Below, one piece after another: positions 59,233-64,000 of a stretch of DNA of 64,000 nt. A model generated the notes under the pieces. That model had not been told where the DNA came from. It made no database searches and saw only the letters and a program-made list of their open reading frames with translations. This DNA comes from Sutcliffiella tianshenii. Lineage in GTDB: Bacteria > Bacillota > Bacilli > Bacillales > Bacillaceae_I. Each line of letters opens with the position of its first letter. Position 1 is the stretch's first letter. The DNA lies in the NCBI RefSeq assembly GCF_016908565.1, contig NZ_JAFBED010000004.1:339798-403797 (forward strand). Reading direction: 5' to 3'. The position numbers and the translations under genes are program-made.

Positions 59233-59487
59233 TCAGCCCTTTTTCTTCATTTCATTTTCAAGTGTATCGTATGCATCTTTTAATTTGATATAATCATGTA
59301 CAACATTGACTGCTGTAAGGACAGCCAGTTTGCTGATATCCAGATTTGAATTTTTCCCATTGATTTCTCTCATTTTTTCATCGACAATGGAAGCAACAAG
59401 TCGTATGTGACTTATACTTTCCGTTCCAACAATAGAATATTGCTGTCCATATATGTCGACGGTCGTGCGAGTTTTCTGCTCTGACAA
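59233..59487 (-). CDS. zapA: Cell division protein ZapA
   Basis: The 84-residue protein bundles FtsZ filaments at mid-cell. The N-terminal [17 protein letters not shown] is conserved and a C-terminal coiled coil follows. The frame opens at 59502, but the TTG at 59487 (MSEQKTR) is seven bases from GGGGGC. It gives the length and start of other Bacillus ZapA proteins. Confidence 0.93.
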   Translation of the reverse strand: MSEQKTRTTVDIYGQQYSIVGTESISHIRLVASIVDEKMREINGKNSNLDISKLAVLTAVNVVHDYIKLKDAYDTLENEMKKKG

Positions 59488-59607
59488 CGTGTATGCCCCC
59501 ATTCATAAAATCCTAATCTTAATAATACCATGAAAGATTGGAAGTTGGAAAGCAAACCTGTTAGTTTCAATAGAAAAATGTAAAATTTTGTAGTAGGAGT
59601 GAAAGAT

Positions 59608-60558
59608 TTGTCATATCAAGTCATACAAGTGCCAACAAGTGTTCTTATGAAGCTGAAGGAGTTCTATCATCCCCACCGTATCGAGAAGCTTCCGTCAGGA
59701 GCCGTGTTCGCTGCAAAGTCACCTCAATGCATGATCACGGCCTATAAATCAGGCAAAGTTTTGTTCCAGGGTAAAGGTGCTGACGAAGAAGCAACAATCT
59801 GGAGAGAGTTCGGCGGGACATCTGCTTCTCCCGCAAAGAGTTCTGCCTCCAAGCCAAAGACTTCCGCAACTAAAAGCGGAGCTGGTCTGCCCCCTGGTTT
59901 TGCGTCATTATCGGTCATCGGTTCGGATGAAGTAGGAACAGGAGATTATTTTGGTCCTATTACGGTATGTGCCGCTTACGTTCGAGGCGACCAAATGGCA
60001 AAGCTGACCGAACTTGGAGTAAAGGATTCAAAAGTGCTGACAGATGAGAAGATTGTGCAGATTGCAAAAAACATCCTGCCACATATTTCATATAGCCTGC
60101 TGGTCCTGCATAATGAAAAATACAACAAGCTGCAGCAGAGCGGAATGACACAGGGGAAAATCAAAGCGATATTGCATAACAAGGCATTGGAGAACGTGCT
60201 TTTAAAAATTGCACCTGAAAAGCCGGATGCCATCCTTATCGACCAGTTTGCTGAAGCGGGCGTGTACTTCAGGCATGTGGCAAAGGAAAAGACCATCATC
60301 AAAGAGAATGTCTACTTTTCGACAAAAGCGGAAGGGCTGCATCTTTCCGTTGCAGCAGCATCCATCATTGCACGCTATTCTTTCCTGAAAGAGATGGATA
60401 AAATCAGTGAGATTGCAGGTGTCACCATCCCAAAAGGTGCCGGTGCCAAGGTGGATGCTGTCGCTGCAAAAGTGATCCGGACTCACGGGGAATCGATATT
60501 GGATAAAATCGCAAAGGTGCATTTCGCCAATACGCAGAAAGCCAGAAAAATGGTTTGA
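59608..60558 (+). CDS. rnhC: Ribonuclease HIII
   Basis: The 316-residue enzyme cleaves RNA in RNA-DNA hybrids. The RNase HII/HIII motif is IGSDEVGTGDYFGPITV (~104). The N-terminal substrate-binding domain (ITAYKSGKVLFQGKGA) is typical of RnhC. The GTG at 59599 lies inside the ribosome site. The TTG at 59608, eight bases from AGGAG, gives MSYQVIQV, which matches relatives. It is divergent from zapA. Confidence 0.95.
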   Translation: MSYQVIQVPTSVLMKLKEFYHPHRIEKLPSGAVFAAKSPQCMITAYKSGKVLFQGKGADEEATIWREFGGTSASPAKSSASKPKTSATKSGAGLPPGFASLSVIGSDEVGTGDYFGPITVCAAYVRGDQMAKLTELGVKDSKVLTDEKIVQIAKNILPHISYSLLVLHNEKYNKLQQSGMTQGKIKAILHNKALENVLLKIAPEKPDAILIDQFAEAGVYFRHVAKEKTIIKENVYFSTKAEGLHLSVAAASIIARYSFLKEMDKISEIAGVTIPKGAGAKVDAVAAKVIRTHGESILDKIAKVHFANTQKARKMV

Positions 60559-60572
60559 TTGCTTTACATCTG

Positions 60573-60600
60573 TTTACAGACTTGGCGGTTATGCTATAAT
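60573..60600 (+). promoter_or_regulatory. Promoter of the antitoxin-like small RNA
   Basis: TTTACA and an extended -10 (TGcTATAAT) are separated by 16 bp. The start is expected near 60607, 15 bases after the rnhC stop codon's downstream region, with no rnhC terminator between. Confidence 0.75.
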
Positions 60601-60606
60601 CAATTT

Positions 60607-60759
60607 ATACACATATTCGAAGAAGCCAAAGTGTTGGACGCACTTTGACCCTTAACAGTATAACTCCCGCAGAAGCACGGCTACTGTGGAGTCGAACGTA
60701 CTAATAACTCACCCGACTGCCTAACAGCGATTTAGTAGTCACGGGTGGGTTATTTTTTT
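60607..60759 (+). ncRNA. Antisense small RNA, RatA/SR4-like type I antitoxin candidate
   Basis: The ~150-nt transcript has its own promoter and a strong intrinsic terminator. AATAACTCACCCG at 60703-60715 pairs with CGGGTGGGTTATT at 60742-60754, followed by T residues. Inside are a perfect 7-bp hairpin (CAAAGTG...CACTTTG, 60627-60647) and a second ACTCC...GGAGT stem. It has no convincing frame. Its 3' end overlaps the last three codons of a hydrophobic 31-residue gene on the other strand. It would pair with the 3' untranslated region of that mRNA, the arrangement of txpA/RatA and bsrG/SR4. Confidence 0.75.
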
Positions 60760-60845
60760 GTCATTTCCCTAATCAGCACAATTACTAGATTCACAAATGC
60801 AAAGAGGAATAGTCCTGATGTCAAAAAAAGCTGCATCTCACTCAT
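60750..60845 (-). CDS. 31-residue hydrophobic peptide, putative type I (holin-like/TxpA-BsrG) toxin
   Basis: An ATG at 60845 with GGGGGTG five bases upstream opens 31 codons ending in TAA at 60750. The peptide has a short polar N-terminus (MSEMQLF), one membrane helix (~8-25, FLFAFVNLVIVL) and a basic tail (REMTKK). This is the profile of small holin-like toxins such as TxpA and BsrG. A promoter lies ~65 bp upstream, and a convergent small RNA overlaps its 3' end. The toxin identity is inferred from architecture. Confidence 0.72.
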   Translation of the reverse strand: MSEMQLFLTSGLFLFAFVNLVIVLIREMTKK

Positions 60846-60910
60846 ACGGTCACCCCCGTTCTCCACAGGGACTTCACCGCACCACCCGTTCCTATTATAC
60901 TGTCTACTCT

Positions 60911-60919
60911 ATTATAACA
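60911..60919 (-). promoter_or_regulatory. Extended -10 promoter of the toxin mRNA
   Basis: The minus strand reads TGTTATAAT, an extended -10, with no clear -35. The start would be near 60904, leaving a leader of ~59 nt. A second TATAAT lies at 60894-60899. Confidence 0.55.
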
Positions 60920-61044
60920 TCTAATAAGAAAAACAGAACACTCGTTCTTATAAATCGTACGTTTTACCTATTTTTTAGTTTAGATGGGAGCAGTGACCAG
61001 GCTGGGATTTCAGAAAGAATGCCTAAATGAGGAGGGGGAGTTTT

Positions 61045-61170
61045 CTATCGAACTTTTTTGGGATTCTATTGAACTTTTTTGAGGGGCTATCGGACTTTTT
61101 CGAGATTCTATTGAACTTTTTTGCCGGTCTATCGAACTTTTTTGAGATTCTATTGAACTTTTTTCAAATC
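61045..61170. repeat. Tandem array, 21-bp period, six units
   Basis: Units start at 61045, 61066, 61087, 61108, 61129 and 61150, with consensus CTAT(C/T)GAACTTTTTTGAGATT. Units alternate in their fifth base and in their ending, giving a 42-bp super-period. The plus strand could encode a hydrophobic heptad (LSNFFEI, LLNFFAG), but that frame runs on into antisense pheT and lacks support. The array lies between the toxin promoter and the pheT terminator. Confidence 0.92.
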
Positions 61171-61175
61171 TATAC

Positions 61176-61213
61176 AAAAATGAGCGACTACCCCATCAGA
61201 GGGGTCGCCGCTC
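61176..61213 (-). terminator. Terminator of pheST
   Basis: GAGCGGCGACCCC and GGGGTAGTCGCTC form a 13-bp stem with one mismatched pair, followed by TTTTTG, just after the pheT stop. Confidence 0.88.
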
Positions 61214-61229
61214 ACATCAGATCCAATTA

Positions 61230-63644
61230 TCAGCTTCTCAACACAGCTTCGAATTTCTCTTCGACTGCCTTTAGAACTTTTGTGTGGACTTTTGTTACTT
61301 CTTCGTCTGTCAGTGTGTGTTCTGGGTGGTAGTAGCGCAGTGCGAATGCGACCGATTTTTTCGATGCGTCGATTTTATCGCCTTCGTATACATCGAATAC
61401 CTGGACGTCCGTCAGGAGCGCTCCGCCAGTTTCTTTGATTACCGCTGCAATCTCGCCTGCAGGGGTATTGCGGTCAACAACAAGTGCGATGTCCCGCCAG
61501 ATTGATGGGAATCTAGGAATCGCTTCGTATTTGATTTCTTCCACATTGGCACCAAAGAGGTCTGTCAATGAAAGTTCGAACACGTATGTCTCAGGCAGAT
61601 CCAATTCATTTAATTTTTCCGGGTGAAGCTGGCCGATGAAACCGACACTTTCTCCGTTTAATAGGATCTCTGCCGTACGTCCAGGGTGCAAGCCATCCTT
61701 CTCTGCTCGGGTATAGGAAATTTCTTCACTCACACCAAGCATGGCAAACATGCCTTCTAGGATACCTTTTGCCACAAAGAAGTCGACTGCCTTTTTCTCT
61801 CCCTGCCAAGGATGCTGCTCCCATAATCCTGTCAATGCCCCAGCCAAACGCTCTTTCTCAGCAGGAAGGATGGCATCATCTGATCCAATGAAAACTGATC
61901 CCACTTCGTAGACAGCATTTGCAGGTAATGAACGCGCAATATTATGCTGCAGCGCCTCCAATAGATGAGGAACAAGACTTAAACGCAACGTGCTTCTCTC
62001 TTCACTCATAGGCATCGCCAATCGGATTGCTTTTCCATCTTCAAGTGCAAATTGCTTCGCACGCGCTTCACTCGTCAAGGAATAGGTGATGTTCTGGATC
62101 AGGCCGGCACCTTCAAGATAACGGCGGACCTTACGACGTTTCGCTTGATAAGGTGTCAATACTCCTGGTGTTGCTGCACTCACCGGCAGAGTGGTTGGAA
62201 TATTATCATAGCCGTACAGACGGGCAACTTCTTCTACAAGATCCTCTTCGATTGTAATGTCCCCGCGGCGTGTCGGAACTGTAACGGTAAAGCTGCCGTT
62301 GTCCTCTGTCACTTCGAATTGAAGCCTGTTGAAGATATCCTTCACTTCTGCTGCGGTTACGCTTGTGCCAAGAACGGAATTGATTTTTTCAACCGTAGTC
62401 TCCACTACTGCTGGCTCCACTTTCAGCGTGTTCACTTCTACTGAACCACTTACCACTTCTCCGCCTGCATACTCAGCCATCAATGCAACGGCTCTTTCAG
62501 CAGCTTCACGCGTGCGGTTTGGATCGATTCCTTTTTCAAATCGGGCACTTGCCTCGCTGCGCAGTCCGTGGTCCTTGGATGCTTTACGGACAGTCACTCC
62601 ATTAAAGAATGCTGACTCAAGCAGGATCGTTGTAGTGTCTGATTGAACCTCTGAATTGGCGCCACCCATGACACCTGCCAGGGCGATTGGTTCTTTTCCA
62701 TTTGTGATGACAAGATGATCTTCAGTCAGTGTGCGTTCTGCATCGTCAAGCGTGATGATTTGCTCATCCTTTTTGGCGCGACGCACAAGAACTTCCTTGC
62801 TTCCGAGGCGGTCATAATCGAACGCATGCAACGGCTGACCGTATTCAAGTAAAATATAGTTCGTGATGTCCACTACATTGTTATGAGGTCGGATGCCCGC
62901 TGCCATCAATCTTCCTTGCATCCAAAGTGGCGAAGGACCGATTTTCACGTTTTTCACGATTTTTGCTACATATAATGGATTATCGCCTTCTGCATCCACT
63001 TTCACGGAGATATAGTCGGAAGCTTGCTCCCCGTTTTCGTTGTATGCAGTTTCCGGCCATTTTACTTCACGGCCAAGGATTGCACCCACTTCGTATGCCA
63101 CACCAAGCATGCTCAATGCGTCTGAACGGTTAGGCGTCAGGCCAAGTTCCATCACCTTGTCGTTGCGGTTCAAGTATGCCAATGCATCCGTGCCCACTTC
63201 CACATCATTCGGGAAAACAAAAATCCCTTCTGCAAACTCTTTTGCCACAAGCTTTGAACCGATGCCAAGCTCCTGCAGGGAACAGATCATCCCGTTTGAC
63301 TCTTCGCCGCGCAGTTTCGCACGCTTTATTTTAAAATTCCCCGGAAGCACTGCGCCGACAGTTGCAACAGCAACCTTTTGGCCTTTATCCACATTTTTGG
63401 CGCCGCAGATAATCTGTACAGGCTCACCATTACCTACATCCACAAGACATTTGTTCAGTTTATCGGCATTCGGGTGCTGCTCCCTTTCAAGGACATGACC
63501 GACTACAACCCCTTGGATGCCTTCATTCAGCAATTCCACGCCTTCCACTTCGATACCGCTTCTTGTAATCTTCTCTGCCAGGTCTTCAGCAGAAATGTCA
63601 TCTATATTTACGTAATCTTTTAACCAATTGTAAGATACTAACAT
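61230..63644 (-). CDS. pheT: Phenylalanyl-tRNA synthetase beta subunit
   Basis: The 804-residue subunit has an N-terminal tRNA-binding EMAP-like domain (~40-150), B3/B4 editing domain (~210-400), B5 domain, catalytic-like core and C-terminal anticodon-binding ferredoxin fold (~710-804, [20 protein letters not shown]). Together with PheS it charges tRNA-Phe. The ATG at 63644 has AGGAGGGG. It lies 14 nt after pheS. Confidence 0.97.
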   Translation of the reverse strand: MLVSYNWLKDYVNIDDISAEDLAEKITRSGIEVEGVELLNEGIQGVVVGHVLEREQHPNADKLNKCLVDVGNGEPVQIICGAKNVDKGQKVAVATVGAVLPGNFKIKRAKLRGEESNGMICSLQELGIGSKLVAKEFAEGIFVFPNDVEVGTDALAYLNRNDKVMELGLTPNRSDALSMLGVAYEVGAILGREVKWPETAYNENGEQASDYISVKVDAEGDNPLYVAKIVKNVKIGPSPLWMQGRLMAAGIRPHNNVVDITNYILLEYGQPLHAFDYDRLGSKEVLVRRAKKDEQIITLDDAERTLTEDHLVITNGKEPIALAGVMGGANSEVQSDTTTILLESAFFNGVTVRKASKDHGLRSEASARFEKGIDPNRTREAAERAVALMAEYAGGEVVSGSVEVNTLKVEPAVVETTVEKINSVLGTSVTAAEVKDIFNRLQFEVTEDNGSFTVTVPTRRGDITIEEDLVEEVARLYGYDNIPTTLPVSAATPGVLTPYQAKRRKVRRYLEGAGLIQNITYSLTSEARAKQFALEDGKAIRLAMPMSEERSTLRLSLVPHLLEALQHNIARSLPANAVYEVGSVFIGSDDAILPAEKERLAGALTGLWEQHPWQGEKKAVDFFVAKGILEGMFAMLGVSEEISYTRAEKDGLHPGRTAEILLNGESVGFIGQLHPEKLNELDLPETYVFELSLTDLFGANVEEIKYEAIPRFPSIWRDIALVVDRNTPAGEIAAVIKETGGALLTDVQVFDVYEGDKIDASKKSVAFALRYYHPEHTLTDEEVTKVHTKVLKAVEEKFEAVLRS

Positions 63645-63658
63645 CGTTTCCCCTCCTC

Positions 63659-64000
<342 letters not shown>

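Noticed and set aside
60797-61030. 77-codon plus-strand frame antisense to the small toxin gene
   Set aside because: Low-complexity, no clear family, and it overlaps the toxin gene and promoter on the other strand, which have better signals.
61027-61332. 101-codon plus-strand frame with hydrophobic heptads
   Set aside because: It consists of the 21-bp array followed by antisense pheT terminator and coding sequence. The composition follows from the repeat, so I do not call it a gene.

Overview
This window is chromosomal DNA from an endospore-forming, aerobic member of the Bacillaceae. The evidence is gene order and content. The succession pheST, rnhC, zapA, cvpA, polX, mutS2, yshE, lcfA-fadR-fadB-etfBA, trxA, uvrC, lysC, yslB, sdhCAB, ysmA, gerE, ysmB, racE, gerM, rph, rdgB, ysnB, tRNA-Arg, ysoA, tig, clpX, lonB, lonA, engB, hemAXCDBL, spoVID-ysxE, valS, folC is the Bacillus subtilis-type backbone, read here almost entirely on the minus strand. 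Sporulation genes (spoVID, ysxE, gerM, gerE, lonB) and promoters matching sigma-E, sigma-F and sigma-K consensus sequences support spore formation. The family is secure; the genus and species cannot be fixed from this sequence alone.

Layout. Positions 1-3.9 kb hold an accessory region: the end of an unidentified protein, a secreted Ig-like protein and a membrane GGDEF/GAF protein. Positions 4-8.6 kb hold folC and valS, with valS behind a T-box leader. Positions 8.7-12.7 kb hold a small membrane protein, a HemAT-type oxygen sensor and the spore-coat pair spoVID-ysxE. Positions 12.8-19.2 kb are the heme operon hemAXCDBL. Positions 19.3-22.2 kb hold a membrane protein and a polar amino acid ABC transporter. 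Positions 22.4-31.6 kb are protein quality control: engB, lonA, lonB, clpX and tig. Positions 31.8-39 kb hold ysoA, tRNA-Arg, ysnB, rdgB, rph, gerM, racE, ysmB, gerE and ysmA. Positions 39-45.9 kb hold sdhCAB, yslB, a PfkB sugar kinase and riboswitch-controlled lysC. Positions 45.9-53.8 kb hold uvrC, trxA and the fatty-acid degradation operon with a perfect FadR box. Positions 53.9-60.6 kb hold small membrane proteins, mutS2, polX, cvpA, zapA and rnhC. Positions 61.2-64 kb hold pheT and the end of pheS.

Functional links are clear in several places. HemA to HemL make uroporphyrinogen precursors, and the products feed the heme-containing SdhC and HemAT. LcfA, FadB and EtfAB form an acyl-CoA oxidation module under FadR. 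LonA, LonB, ClpX and Tig form a proteostasis block. Regulatory RNAs control valS (tRNA-Val, T-box) and lysC (lysine riboswitch).

The non-routine content is in the gaps between genes. Between rnhC and pheT lies an apparent type I toxin-antitoxin locus: a 31-residue hydrophobic peptide on the minus strand and a convergent small RNA with its own promoter and terminator. Three separate tandem-repeat arrays have exact periods of 53, 21 and 21 bp, all close to whole numbers of helical turns. A ~130-bp palindromic intergenic element occurs twice. The tRNA-Arg gene is preceded by a 27-nt copy of its own 5' end, placed just downstream of a consensus promoter. A 27-codon membrane peptide follows yshE.
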